This document shows positions 10,037 to 19,249 of a DNA stretch of 64,000 nt, piece by piece; position 1 is the stretch's first letter; the number at the start of each line of letters is the position of its first letter. This DNA comes from Rickettsia endosymbiont of Culicoides impunctatus (lineage in GTDB: Bacteria; Pseudomonadota; Alphaproteobacteria; Rickettsiales; Rickettsiaceae). The notes beneath the pieces are model-generated. The model was not told the DNA's origin and did no database searches. It saw only the letters and a list, made by a program, of their open reading frames with translations. Location of the stretch: assembly GCA_020410785.1 (NCBI GenBank), contig CP084573.1, positions 186,001 to 250,000 on the forward strand. The letters are read 5' to 3'. A program made the translations under genes and the position numbers.

Positions 10037-10794
10037 TAGTTTTTATATTTTATTATTTCTTCCAAAGAATTAGCAATTATAGCCAAATCTGATTCTCTTG
10101 AGAGATTGTGATGCCCATCTTTTATTAATTTCATTACTACTATATCACTAGTAATTTTTTCTACCAACTTACTTGAGATGGTATAAGGCACATCAGTATC
10201 TAGTATCCCATGAATTAAATGAACAGGTTTCTTAAGATTAATACTATTTGAGTTTAGTAACAAGTGATTTTTAGCTTCAAATATTAATTGATAACTTATT
10301 GGGTATTTACCATTACAATCACGCCCATTAAACTCAAGCCATTTTTGTTGTTGCATTTGTATTTTTTGAATTTCAGTTAAATTATTCCAAATAGTTTCTG
10401 TAAAATCTAGTGCTGGAGCAAGAGCAATAAGACCACAAATTTTACTAGGAAACTTTATAGCAGCAAGAATGGCAAGCCAGGCACCCATGCTGGAACCTAT
10501 TATAATAGTTGGTTGTATGATAAGTTTATTTAACACCAGCTCAACCCCCGTAAGCCAAGAGCCAATAGTTTCATCTAGAAAATTACCTGACGACTTTCCA
10601 TGACCAAAATTATCAAATGTGATAAAATTATAATCATGTTTTTTACAGTAATTTTCAAGAAATACAGCCTTTGTACCATTCATATTTGACATCAAGCCAT
10701 GTAAGAACATTACGTGAGGCATATTTTTTTTGTTGCTTTTATAATGATTATAAGTGATAAATTTTTTCTTTTCTGTATTATATATTTTTTCCAT
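10036..10794 (-). CDS. Alpha/beta hydrolase
   Basis: A 252-residue serine hydrolase without a signal peptide. It has HG at the oxyanion site (MFLHGLMS), the nucleophile elbow GSSMG (near residue 97), an acid in GILDTDVP and the catalytic His in DGHHNLS near the C-terminus, so the triad looks complete. The family covers acyl esterases and lipases; no substrate can be assigned. It is the first gene of the coupled unit with the DUF2608 protein and the RND adaptor. Only 16 nt separate its start from the divergent glycosyltransferase start, so the two promoters must overlap the coding regions or each other. Confidence 0.88.
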   Translation of the reverse strand: MEKIYNTEKKKFITYNHYKSNKKNMPHVMFLHGLMSNMNGTKAVFLENYCKKHDYNFITFDNFGHGKSSGNFLDETIGSWLTGVELVLNKLIIQPTIIIGSSMGAWLAILAAIKFPSKICGLIALAPALDFTETIWNNLTEIQKIQMQQQKWLEFNGRDCNGKYPISYQLIFEAKNHLLLNSNSINLKKPVHLIHGILDTDVPYTISSKLVEKITSDIVVMKLIKDGHHNLSRESDLAIIANSLEEIIKYKN

Positions 10795-10810
10795 TTAAAT
10801 TATTTAATTA

Positions 10811-11977
10811 ATGATTTCATCAGATTCACCCAAACGATACCATAAACCAACCATTTTGCAAGTAGTTCCAGCTTTATTCTCTGGTGGAGTAGAGAGAGGG
10901 ACAGTTGAAGTGGCAAAAATGTTAAAAAAAGCTGATTATAATGTTATTGTAGTCTCATCTGGTGGTTCGTTAGTTGAAGAGTTAGCAGTTGCAGATATAC
11001 CACATATTTCTATGAATAGTGCTACTAAGAATCCCTTTTCAATATGGAAAAATGCAAGGATTTTATCAGAAATAATTAAGGAATATGGCGTAGATATAGT
11101 ACATGCAAGATCAAGAGCTCCAGCTTGGAGCTGTTATATGGCAGCAAAGGCTACTAATACTAAATTTTTAACAACGTTTCATGGCATTTACAACATCTCG
11201 AATTTGTTCAAACATTTCTATAATAGTGTGATGATTAAAGGCGAGAAAGTCATAGCTGTGTCTAATTTTGTAAAGCAGCATATATTAACTAATTATAAAA
11301 TTCTAGAAAATCAAATTACTGTAATACGTCGAGGAGTAGATTATCGTTATTTTGATCCCAAAAATGTCACAGAAGAAAAATTAATAAAATATAAAAAGAA
11401 ATATGGTATATCTGACAGCACTCCTATAATATTGTTACCATCAAGATTTTCTAGTTGGAAGGGACACATTAGTCTTGTTGAAGCACTTGGCAAATTAAAA
11501 CATCTAGATTTTTACTGTCTCATGGTTGGGGATTTATCTAAACACCCAAATTTTACAGATCGAGTAAAATCTCTTATAAACGTATTGAAACTACAAAGTA
11601 AAATTCAAATTTTTGGTAATGAAATTGATATGCTCAGTCTTTATGGTGTTTCAGATATAGTATTATCTACTTCAATTGAGCCAGAAGCATTTGGTCGTAC
11701 TATAACTGAAGGACAATCAATGGAAAAGCTAGTAATTGCTACAAATATTGGTGGAGCTATTGAAACAATATCAGATACAAAAACTGGATTTCATGTTAAA
11801 CCAAACGATCCTATCGATTTGGCAGAAAAAATTGAACATTGCTTATCTATACTCAAAACCAATGAAGGTAAAAAAATACAACAAGCAGCAAGAAAAGCAG
11901 TAATCGATAATTCCTCCCTTGACTTAATGCTCAGTAAAACCTTAAATTTATATAAGGAAATGCTCAAAAAAACATAA
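10811..11977 (+). CDS. Glycosyltransferase family 4
   Basis: A 388-residue GT-B fold retaining glycosyltransferase that would transfer a sugar from a nucleotide-sugar donor, probably for surface polysaccharide or lipopolysaccharide. The acceptor-side glycine loop is VPALFSGGVERGTVEVA (about residues 19-35). The family EX7E motif is in EPEAFGRTITEGQ, where EAFGRTITE gives the two glutamates. It is divergent to the hydrolase operon with a 16 nt gap. The O-antigen-ligase-like gene at 27212-28504 could belong to the same envelope pathway, but there is no direct link. Confidence 0.9.
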   Translation: MISSDSPKRYHKPTILQVVPALFSGGVERGTVEVAKMLKKADYNVIVVSSGGSLVEELAVADIPHISMNSATKNPFSIWKNARILSEIIKEYGVDIVHARSRAPAWSCYMAAKATNTKFLTTFHGIYNISNLFKHFYNSVMIKGEKVIAVSNFVKQHILTNYKILENQITVIRRGVDYRYFDPKNVTEEKLIKYKKKYGISDSTPIILLPSRFSSWKGHISLVEALGKLKHLDFYCLMVGDLSKHPNFTDRVKSLINVLKLQSKIQIFGNEIDMLSLYGVSDIVLSTSIEPEAFGRTITEGQSMEKLVIATNIGGAIETISDTKTGFHVKPNDPIDLAEKIEHCLSILKTNEGKKIQQAARKAVIDNSSLDLMLSKTLNLYKEMLKKT

Positions 11978-12027
11978 TATTTTCACAGAACCTAGATTCT
12001 TATATCTTGAAAATCTGATATAAAAGC

Positions 12028-14283
12028 CTAATCTATTTTTTTTTCCCATAAATTCATATTATGTTGTTTGCAATACTCGAACATAGATACAGTATTAGTG
12101 TGATTTACTCCAAACTCTTTTACTTGCTGTTTACCAAAAAACTTATAACTATGTAAGTCTCTTGCTTTACAGGCAGCTTTAGCTCCTTGACTATACAACT
12201 CACTAACTTGTGCCACATTTTTACGATTATCTCTATATAAATAATAATATATGGTATAAGCTTTATTATAGGATTTTATTGCTTCTTTTATGTTATCTTG
12301 AGCAAACAAAACATCACCTTGTACTACATAACTCGCTGCTAAGTTTATATCTTCGGAATAATCTGCACCTTTAGGATTCCTATGCTCATCGGCTAAAAAT
12401 ATGGTGATAGCCCTATTAACATACTCTAAGGCATGGTCTAACTTACCAAGCCCTAACTCACTTCTTGCCATTTGGGCAAAAATGCGACCAAATATTTCAT
12501 GCTCTTCTTTTTTAGAGGATTTATGCATATCATATAATTGCTCGACTACAGCATGTGCTTCTTGGTATTTTTTAAGATAATTTAATATTTCTGCTTTAAG
12601 CATATAACGACTTGTAAGAAAAAAATCATCCGGTTTTAATCCCTGTTTTATACTTTCTGCTATGTCTTGATTAATTTGATCCAATGCCTTAGGATATTTT
12701 CCTTGTATAAAAAATAACTGTGATTTAACACAATATAGAAACCCTATATCACTGTTATCTACCAAGTTACTAGTAAACATTTGCTTCATAATTTGTATAT
12801 TTTTTTTTGCTTCTTGAATTTGACCTAATGCAATATTAGATGTTGCCAACGCATAAAATACGTTACACTTAAAAGTTTCGTAATCTTTTACTTTGTCAAA
12901 AGCTTCTTTTGCTCTAATGTAATATTCAATTGCCACTTGATTGTTAGAACAGTTCTTATAATACCTTCCTATAAACTTTATATATCTTGCATATATATGT
13001 TTTTCATCATTATTCATTAACCATAATTTAAATTGCCCTTCTTGATCATTTTTATTAAACCAATCAACTAATTTCTTTGCATTATAGTTATCCCAAGAAT
13101 TAAGATATTGTAGTATTACATATAACTTTAATCCCAGAATCTTATATATATTAACTTTATATTTTTCCGAGTTTTTTAAAATTATTTCAAGATTTTCAGA
13201 CATAGTCTTAGCAGTTCTAAAAATACGACCTTTTATTCCACTTTTTGGGGTAGCATCAATTAATTTAACAACAATATCCTCTAAGTAAGGTTTATTAATT
13301 TTTACTCCATTCATTTCTATTATTTTCTGAACAATAACATCATGCATTTCAAAGACAGGGTTAGTGTCATGCGAGTCAATGTTAGATATTAAAGCAAATT
13401 TAGATAATTGATAGAGATCATCATCAAGAGTATTTTGATTATCCGTAATAATTTTTAAAAGTTCTTTCGAGAAACCTTGATTATTTATTAAGGCTATTTT
13501 ATTTAAAAGTTTCTTAGCACTTGGCTTTAACTCATTGATAACTAATGTAATGTTTAATTGAATTTTATCTGTTGATTGCTGGATTTTATCCTTATATTCT
13601 TTTCTATCTAAATCTTTTACATTATTTAATAATTGTGCACCTTGTACTATCAGGATAGGATAACCAGCAAACTTTTCGCTCAAGAATTCTGCTAATTTAG
13701 CGTCATTATTTTCTATAATATTATTAGCCAGAGTAATCGCATTACTTTTTTCAAAGGCAGTCATTTTGACTATATTAGGTAATATTTCGCTATCTTGGGA
13801 GCAGAATATAACGCGCCCATTATGTTCCCAATCAACGAACTCTTGAACTTTTTTATTTTCACTTATCTTCAGATTATCGAATATCAGCAACCATTTATCT
13901 TGATTCGATAAATAGCTCATTAGTTCTTTTCGTACCAATCTCATATCTTCTGATATTAGATTAGATTTAGCGGTGCTATTAATAGCTTTTGCTAGCTTTA
14001 GCAACTCTTGATTAATATCTAAATTACAATCAATAAACCAAATAAGTTTATAATTATTTTGATTCTCATAACAATACATTCTAGTAAGCTGTGTTTTCCC
14101 CATGCCACTAGTGCCTACTATGCTTATTTGTCTGTATTTAGTTAAGTTATTCTTGAGTAGATTTAGTTGTTTGACATGGTTGACAAAATAAGTAACTGGT
14201 GTAACAAAATTAGATATTTGTTGTTGAGCAAATGAATTATGCGGCATTATCAATAATATTATTAATGTTAAATATTTATCCAT
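12028..14283 (-). CDS. NB-ARC (STAND) NTPase with TPR repeats and an apparent signal peptide
   Basis: A 751-residue signal-transduction ATPase of the NB-ARC class. Walker A is GTSGMGKT (57-64) and Walker B KWLLIFDN (about 130-137). A GxP-type motif lies in FAGYPILIVQGA, and the hallmark MHD motif is in FEMHDVIVQKI (near 317-327). From about 430 to the end are TPR-like helical repeats. The N-terminus is a hydrophobic stretch ending in SFA-QQ, like a Sec signal peptide, with no later start before Walker A. An exported ATPase is unusual because periplasmic ATP is scarce, so this may be a secreted host-directed protein or the segment may be a membrane anchor. There is no N-terminal effector domain. 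Confidence 0.88.
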   Translation of the reverse strand: MDKYLTLIILLIMPHNSFAQQQISNFVTPVTYFVNHVKQLNLLKNNLTKYRQISIVGTSGMGKTQLTRMYCYENQNNYKLIWFIDCNLDINQELLKLAKAINSTAKSNLISEDMRLVRKELMSYLSNQDKWLLIFDNLKISENKKVQEFVDWEHNGRVIFCSQDSEILPNIVKMTAFEKSNAITLANNIIENNDAKLAEFLSEKFAGYPILIVQGAQLLNNVKDLDRKEYKDKIQQSTDKIQLNITLVINELKPSAKKLLNKIALINNQGFSKELLKIITDNQNTLDDDLYQLSKFALISNIDSHDTNPVFEMHDVIVQKIIEMNGVKINKPYLEDIVVKLIDATPKSGIKGRIFRTAKTMSENLEIILKNSEKYKVNIYKILGLKLYVILQYLNSWDNYNAKKLVDWFNKNDQEGQFKLWLMNNDEKHIYARYIKFIGRYYKNCSNNQVAIEYYIRAKEAFDKVKDYETFKCNVFYALATSNIALGQIQEAKKNIQIMKQMFTSNLVDNSDIGFLYCVKSQLFFIQGKYPKALDQINQDIAESIKQGLKPDDFFLTSRYMLKAEILNYLKKYQEAHAVVEQLYDMHKSSKKEEHEIFGRIFAQMARSELGLGKLDHALEYVNRAITIFLADEHRNPKGADYSEDINLAASYVVQGDVLFAQDNIKEAIKSYNKAYTIYYYLYRDNRKNVAQVSELYSQGAKAACKARDLHSYKFFGKQQVKEFGVNHTNTVSMFEYCKQHNMNLWEKKID

Positions 14284-14479
14284 TTTTGCTCCTAATAAAC
14301 GGTTTCAGGAAAGTTACATTACTCTTTCTGTTTAATTCTAGTTTTATCTACTAATACGAATTTAAGACATTTTTTTAGCAGTTAGTACACTATTCTGTTT
14401 TATTAAAATATCAATTTGCTAAGCTATAGATTCTATTTATTCAAATATGACTTTTGATAGTTATCTTTAAAACGGAAAG

Positions 14480-15832
14480 TTATGGTTTGAATAAATTGCC
14501 TAGACCGCTACGCATTAGGCTTTTGGGATTCATATTGCTTGCCTTTTTCATAAAACCACTTATTTGCTTAAATTGTTTCAATAGATTATTGACTTTCTGA
14601 ACTGATGTTCCCGAGCCTTCAGCAATACGCTTTCGACGTGAAGCATTTAGCAAATCTGGTTTTTTTCGTTCTTTTTTGGTCATTGACAAAATTATTGCTT
14701 CTTGGTGGTCTATTAATTTACCGCTTAATTTCGATTGATCAACTTTATCGATAATTTTATTAATGCCAGGTAACATATTTATCATACTAGCAAATCCACC
14801 TAATTTTTTTATACTCCTCATTTGCGTTAGGTAATCTTCCAAGTCAAATTTACCTTTTTTTAGTCTAGCAGCTGCTTTTTCCGCCTCTTCCTGATCTATT
14901 AGGCTACTTGCTTTTTCAACAAAGGAAATAATATCTCCCATATCTAATATTCTCGAGGCGATACGTTCTGGATCAAATAACTCTAAATCTGCCAATTTTT
15001 CACCAGTACTTAGGAACTTAATAGGCTTATTGGTAACATGCTTAATACTCAAAGCCGCTCCACCTTTAGCATCACCATCAATACGAGATAAAATCACCCC
15101 GGTAATTCCTAGTTGTTGGTCAAAATTGCTAGCTATAAGTACTGAATCTTGCCCTGTCATTGCATCAACCACCAGAATTATTTCCTTTGGCTCTACTAAA
15201 TTTTTTATATTTACCGCTTCTTGCATCATTTGATCATCGATTTGCAACCTACCTGCCGTATCATAAATAACGACATCATAGGCGGCTAATTTTGATTCGT
15301 GCAAGGCTCTTTTAGTAATATCGACAGGAGTATGGTTGGGGATAATAGTTAAACTATCTACCTCTATCGATTTACCAAGGATAGTTAATTGCTCCTGAGC
15401 AGCAGGACGATAAGTATCAAGAGAAACTAAAAGTACCTTTTTATTTTGCTTTTTTAACCTAAGTGCTAATTTGGCACTAGCGGTAGTCTTACCACTACCT
15501 TGCAGCCCAACCATTAAAATATTTACTGGAGGGGCAGATTTAAGTTGTAATACACTCTCCTCTGGAGAAGAGGATAATATATTAATTAACTCATTATGGA
15601 TAATTTTTACTATCATCTGCCCTGGAGAGACTGATTTTATCACCTCCTGCCCCATAGCTTTTAACTTTACTTCAGCAATAAAGTCCTTAACTACCGGTAG
15701 TGCCACATCTGCCTCAAGAAGGGCAATCCTAATATCACGCATAGTATCGTTTATTTGAGCTTCCGATAAAGTGCCGCTTCTTTTGATACGATCAAAGATT
15801 TTAGTCAGATTTTGAGTTAATGTTTGGAACAT
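14480..15832 (-). CDS. ffh: Signal recognition particle protein Ffh
   Basis: A 450-residue SRP54 homologue that binds 4.5S RNA and signal sequences and delivers nascent membrane proteins to FtsY. The helical N domain is followed by the GTPase: G1 GLQGSGKTT (109-117), the DTYRPAAQEQL motif (139-149), DTAGR (191-195) and the SRIDGDAKGG guanine-specificity region. The methionine-rich M domain includes GGFASMINMLPG and the RNA-binding GSGTSVQKVNNLL. It is complete and single. The 3' side is a 196 bp gap before the NB-ARC gene, with no obvious terminator. Confidence 0.98.
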   Translation of the reverse strand: MFQTLTQNLTKIFDRIKRSGTLSEAQINDTMRDIRIALLEADVALPVVKDFIAEVKLKAMGQEVIKSVSPGQMIVKIIHNELINILSSSPEESVLQLKSAPPVNILMVGLQGSGKTTASAKLALRLKKQNKKVLLVSLDTYRPAAQEQLTILGKSIEVDSLTIIPNHTPVDITKRALHESKLAAYDVVIYDTAGRLQIDDQMMQEAVNIKNLVEPKEIILVVDAMTGQDSVLIASNFDQQLGITGVILSRIDGDAKGGAALSIKHVTNKPIKFLSTGEKLADLELFDPERIASRILDMGDIISFVEKASSLIDQEEAEKAAARLKKGKFDLEDYLTQMRSIKKLGGFASMINMLPGINKIIDKVDQSKLSGKLIDHQEAIILSMTKKERKKPDLLNASRRKRIAEGSGTSVQKVNNLLKQFKQISGFMKKASNMNPKSLMRSGLGNLFKP

Positions 15833-15970
15833 AAAAATGCAAATTTAATAAGTTATTTAATTTTATTATTCTAGCATATTTACTAAGAAGCACTAAGCAT
15901 ATTAGCAAAAAAATAACTAATTAATTCACCTTAAGCATAAAAAATAGCCTGGCATCTATTAGAATGAATG

Positions 15971-16079
15971 TGGATTACCGCGACCTACTTGCGTGGTTCT
16001 CGCAATAATAGACCTCTTCGGAAACTCTACTTCTGCTGGTAATTTGTGCGTCGAGCCGGTACTCAAATCCTCATAGTAG
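15971..16079. repeat. Fused remnants of two palindromic element types
   Basis: Positions 15971-16006 match half of the CGTCATTGCGAG-type element (TGGATTACCGCGACC, TTGCGTGGTTCTCGCAAT). Positions 16009-16079 begin a different type (TAGACCTCTTCGGAAAC, then a GC-richer stretch), whose second half is missing. The same junction, RPE half followed by AATAGACCTCTT, recurs near 33800. Confidence 0.6.
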
Positions 16080-16105
16080 AACATTCTCAATATACCCGAC
16101 AATAG

Positions 16106-16813
16106 CTATTCTACAGAATCAGGGTTTGTTGACGACAGCTCTAATCCGCCCATAACATCTATAGTATCTTCTACGAGACTATGACTATTACTACTTTCGT
16201 TAGTGTTATCTTCAACTACTTCTTGTTCAACTAGAGAAGACTCCTCAGAAGAATTATAATGCTTAGCTAATAATTCTAGACTATCTCCTGTCTCTTTATG
16301 ATGCCATACAATATCTAAATCTTGATAAATGCTTTTAGCTACTTCTCTTAACTCTTCCCTATCTAAAGTATGTTCTTCAAAAGAAAGTGTATAGGTTATT
16401 TTTGGTGTCTTTTCTAGTAATGCAATTCGTTCACTAATATACTTATGCTGTAACTCATTAGTATCCCCTATAATATGTATCTTATAGCCCTCATGCTCTA
16501 ACTGAAACTGATACAACTTACTCAATTTTTCTGAATTTACCGTACACATAGCATTCCAACAATCATCAAAAGCATTATCTGCTAATTGGATACCACCCTT
16601 ATTTTTTATAAGTTCATTTAATTTAGTACGAAATTCAATAGTATCAATACCACCAGATTTGTATTGTGAAATTAATCCTCCTTTTTCTTCTTCTTTTGAT
16701 GCTATACCCGCTATATCTCCTTCTGATAATCCAGTTGCTGTAGCAAATGCCTTTATTGTACGCATCCTATCTGTATCAATTAGTTGAGAATATCTAAAAA
16801 TATGTATTGTCAT
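16106..16813 (-). CDS. Degenerate HAD-like protein, catalytic motifs lost
   Basis: A 235-residue protein whose middle (GGIDTIEFRTKLNELI, DNAFDDCWNAM, then YKIHIIGDTNE) follows the cap and motif II layout of subclass IA HAD hydrolases such as YihX. The N-terminal nucleophile motif is replaced by IFRYSQLID, without the DxD pair, and the motif II Ser/Thr position reads GDTN. It is therefore probably not a phosphatase but a binding or structural derivative; this is inference. The acidic, Ser/Asn-rich C-terminus looks disordered. A strong SD is not evident upstream of the ATG. Confidence 0.75.
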   Translation of the reverse strand: MTIHIFRYSQLIDTDRMRTIKAFATATGLSEGDIAGIASKEEEKGGLISQYKSGGIDTIEFRTKLNELIKNKGGIQLADNAFDDCWNAMCTVNSEKLSKLYQFQLEHEGYKIHIIGDTNELQHKYISERIALLEKTPKITYTLSFEEHTLDREELREVAKSIYQDLDIVWHHKETGDSLELLAKHYNSSEESSLVEQEVVEDNTNESSNSHSLVEDTIDVMGGLELSSTNPDSVE

Positions 16814-17034
16814 AATATCCCTTATGTTTAATTAGTTAATTAGTTAAGATTTACTGACTCGTTGATAAGGTTCATTGCTCTTCCCTATACATCGTTTTAC
16901 AGCACGACTTTTTCAGGCTACCATGATACCACAAAACTATAATTAATTCTAGACTATCTTATGAATTTATGCTACAATTTAAGACTCAGTATAATTATTA
17001 TGTTGTTAACACTCAAAATTATAAAGGAGTTATT

Positions 17035-17157
17035 ATGTTAAAAGACTTAAGATTATCGTTAGAACGACAATTACCGGCAATTTCCAAAAATTTAAATTTT
17101 TCTTATCCGACATCCTCATTTTATCATACCACCATGTTTTGGTGTCTTAGCCATTAA
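17035..17157 (+). CDS. Possible small protein (40 aa)
   Basis: This short ORF starts 7 nt after a consensus ribosome site (AAAGGAG at 17023-17029), which is better than most genes here. The peptide begins MLKDLRLSLERQLP and ends in WCLSH. I recognise no family. It could be a real small gene or the head of a gene truncated by the palindromic elements that follow at 17243-17362. An in-frame upstream ATG at 16969 lacks a ribosome site. Confidence 0.35.
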   Translation: MLKDLRLSLERQLPAISKNLNFSYPTSSFYHTTMFWCLSH

Positions 17158-17242
17158 TCCATATTTTTCTACTTTTTAAAATTTTTATTACTATTTGCTT
17201 TTAGCAAGCATTTGTTTGTTTTTTTTAATTGTTTTACCCTCT

Positions 17243-17362
17243 CGTCATTGCGGAAGTTTAACCATCCAACGTCATTGCGAGGAGCTACTTAGTAGCGACG
17301 AACCAATCCATATAACAAGCTTCATGGATTGCCATGCTCACGTATGTTCGCTCGCAATGACG
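17243..17362. repeat. Palindromic elements (CGTCATTGCGAG type)
   Basis: A truncated left end (17243-17252) precedes a complete unit at 17270-17362. The complete unit runs from CGTCATTGCGAGGAGC to CGCTCGCAATGACG, with ATCCAT/ATGGAT inner arms. A further fragment with AATAGACACTTG follows near 17393. Confidence 0.8.
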
Positions 17363-17534
17363 CCAAGGTATTGCCTACGCGTGGTCTCCGCTAATAGACA
17401 CTTGGGGAAGATTGTAATCCTCATTTAAAAATAATAAATCTTAACTGTTCTGCTAAGAGTGACTTTTTTAAACTTAATATATCAGATTAAATCATTAACA
17501 ATTGGTTTGATATAAAAATACATTGAGGTTCACG

Positions 17535-19049
17535 ATGAGTAATTGTGTTGATTTACTAGATATAGATAATCTAGATATTGATAATATTAAAGAAACTAAA
17601 ATATTTCCTAAACACCTAAAACTTCTATTTTTCGTTGAAATGTGGGAGCGTTTTAGCTATTATGGAATGAGAGCTTTGCTGGTGCTATTTCTTACATCAC
17701 ATTTAGGATTTAGTGATGCTAATGCTTATGCCACCTATTCTTTATTTGCCGCTATTGGCTATGCCGGTCCGGTACTCGGAGGCTTTTTAGCTGATAAATT
17801 AATGGGATTTCGTAATATGGTACTAATTGGCGGTATAATTATAACAATTGGTCATATTTGTATGACCTTAGTAGGATCAGAAACAAATTTTGTATATTTA
17901 GGCTTATCACTATTAGCATTAGGAACAGGTTTATTTAAAGGTAATATTACAAATTTGCTAAGTTGCTGTTATAAAGAAAATGATCCAGATAGAGAAAGAG
18001 GTTTTACCTTATTCTATGTTGGGGTAAATTTAGGATCATTCTTAGCTTCTATTTCCTGTGGTTATGTGGCAAGTACTATTGGTTGGGACTACGGATTTGG
18101 TTTAGCTGGTCTAGGTATGTTAATTGGACTTATTATATTTGTTAAATTTCAGAATTTACTAGGTAATAATGGTCTATCACCTTACCCACATCTCATGAAA
18201 AAAAGATTTTTCTTGAGGTTGAATCCTTTTACTATAATAATAGTAAGCACTATATTTCTAGCATTTCTTGTGTCTGAAATGTTAATATTTGCTGAATTTT
18301 TTGCTAACATGCTTAGCATTATAGGTTTAGGGGTATTTGGGATATTTGGCTATATTATATTTAAGTCTCCAACAATTCAAAGACAAAATCTAATTGCCTT
18401 ATCGATGATGATCTTTTTATTAATGTGCTTTTTTGCGTTGGAAATGCAACTTGGGTCTCTTATTAACCTATTTACCGAAAGAAATGTGGTCAAGGAAGTA
18501 TTTGGTACAATAGTTCCTGCCTCAGTATCACAAGCAATAAATCCTTTCTCTATAATAATATTTGGTTCTTTATTAGGCACTTACATGAAGTTTAATAAGA
18601 AATATGCAACTTTAATGTTAATTTTAGGTCTTTTGACCTTAGTTGTGTGTTTCTTTATTCTTTATATCGGTTGCGTAAATGCTGATAGTAATGGTAAAGT
18701 AGGATATTTATATTTAGTAATTGCTATTTCTTTTATGAGTTTAGGAGAGCTTTGCATAGCACCATTAGTACAGTCTCAAACGACTTTACTTGCTCCAAAA
18801 CACTTACGTGGATTTATAATGGGTATATTAATGCTATCACTAGCATTTTCAAATTTACTAGGCACTGTAATAGCAAAATTTATGTCGGTACCTTCTATTG
18901 GAGGAGAAGTAGATTTTATGGAGTCACTATCTATATATAAAGAAGGTTTTTTATATATAGCCTTCTTTAATTTAGGCATAGTTGTTATATTCACCATATT
19001 TTGCTCTATTTTCTTACATAGAGTTTTAACTAGACAAAGTTATAGCTAA
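17535..19049 (+). CDS. POT-family peptide:proton symporter
   Basis: A 504-residue MFS transporter of the proton-dependent oligopeptide (PTR2) family, importing di- and tripeptides across the inner membrane. The diagnostic first-helix motif is VEMWERFSYYGMRALL (ExxERFxYY), followed by a GGxxADK-type loop (GGFLADKLMG) and about 12-14 membrane segments. Peptide import suits a host-dependent lifestyle. I chose the ATG at 17535, with GAGG 8 nt upstream, over an in-frame TTG at 17523. It lies downstream of a 380 bp gap holding palindromic repeats and a small ORF. Confidence 0.95.
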   Translation: MSNCVDLLDIDNLDIDNIKETKIFPKHLKLLFFVEMWERFSYYGMRALLVLFLTSHLGFSDANAYATYSLFAAIGYAGPVLGGFLADKLMGFRNMVLIGGIIITIGHICMTLVGSETNFVYLGLSLLALGTGLFKGNITNLLSCCYKENDPDRERGFTLFYVGVNLGSFLASISCGYVASTIGWDYGFGLAGLGMLIGLIIFVKFQNLLGNNGLSPYPHLMKKRFFLRLNPFTIIIVSTIFLAFLVSEMLIFAEFFANMLSIIGLGVFGIFGYIIFKSPTIQRQNLIALSMMIFLLMCFFALEMQLGSLINLFTERNVVKEVFGTIVPASVSQAINPFSIIIFGSLLGTYMKFNKKYATLMLILGLLTLVVCFFILYIGCVNADSNGKVGYLYLVIAISFMSLGELCIAPLVQSQTTLLAPKHLRGFIMGILMLSLAFSNLLGTVIAKFMSVPSIGGEVDFMESLSIYKEGFLYIAFFNLGIVVIFTIFCSIFLHRVLTRQSYS

Positions 19050-19054
19050 CCCGC

Positions 19055-19235
19055 CGTCATTGCGGGGAACTACTTTACTAGTAACGCGGCAATCTATAAG
19101 AATATGGATTGCCACGACCTACTTGCGTGGTCTCGCAATGACGTGTTTTAAATTTACCTACAGTGTAATTGCAAGGAGGCATAGCCGACGAAGCAATCCA
19201 TTTTTTCTGCAATTTTTAAATTGCCACGAGGCTTA
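19055..19235. repeat. Palindromic elements, one complete and one degenerate
   Basis: The complete unit at 19055-19143 runs CGTCATTGCGGGG to CTCGCAATGACG, with GCAATCTA and TGGATTGCC inner arms. A degenerate copy, GTAATTGCAAGGAGG then GAAGCAATCCA, follows to about 19235. It ends in TTTCTGCAATTTTTAAATTG, a stretch that also occurs near 33815. Confidence 0.8.
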
Positions 19236-19249
19236 TGCATAAAGACGAA

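Noticed and set aside
17523..17534. TTG start four codons upstream in the peptide transporter
   Set aside because: GAGG within these codons is the natural ribosome site for the ATG at 17535.
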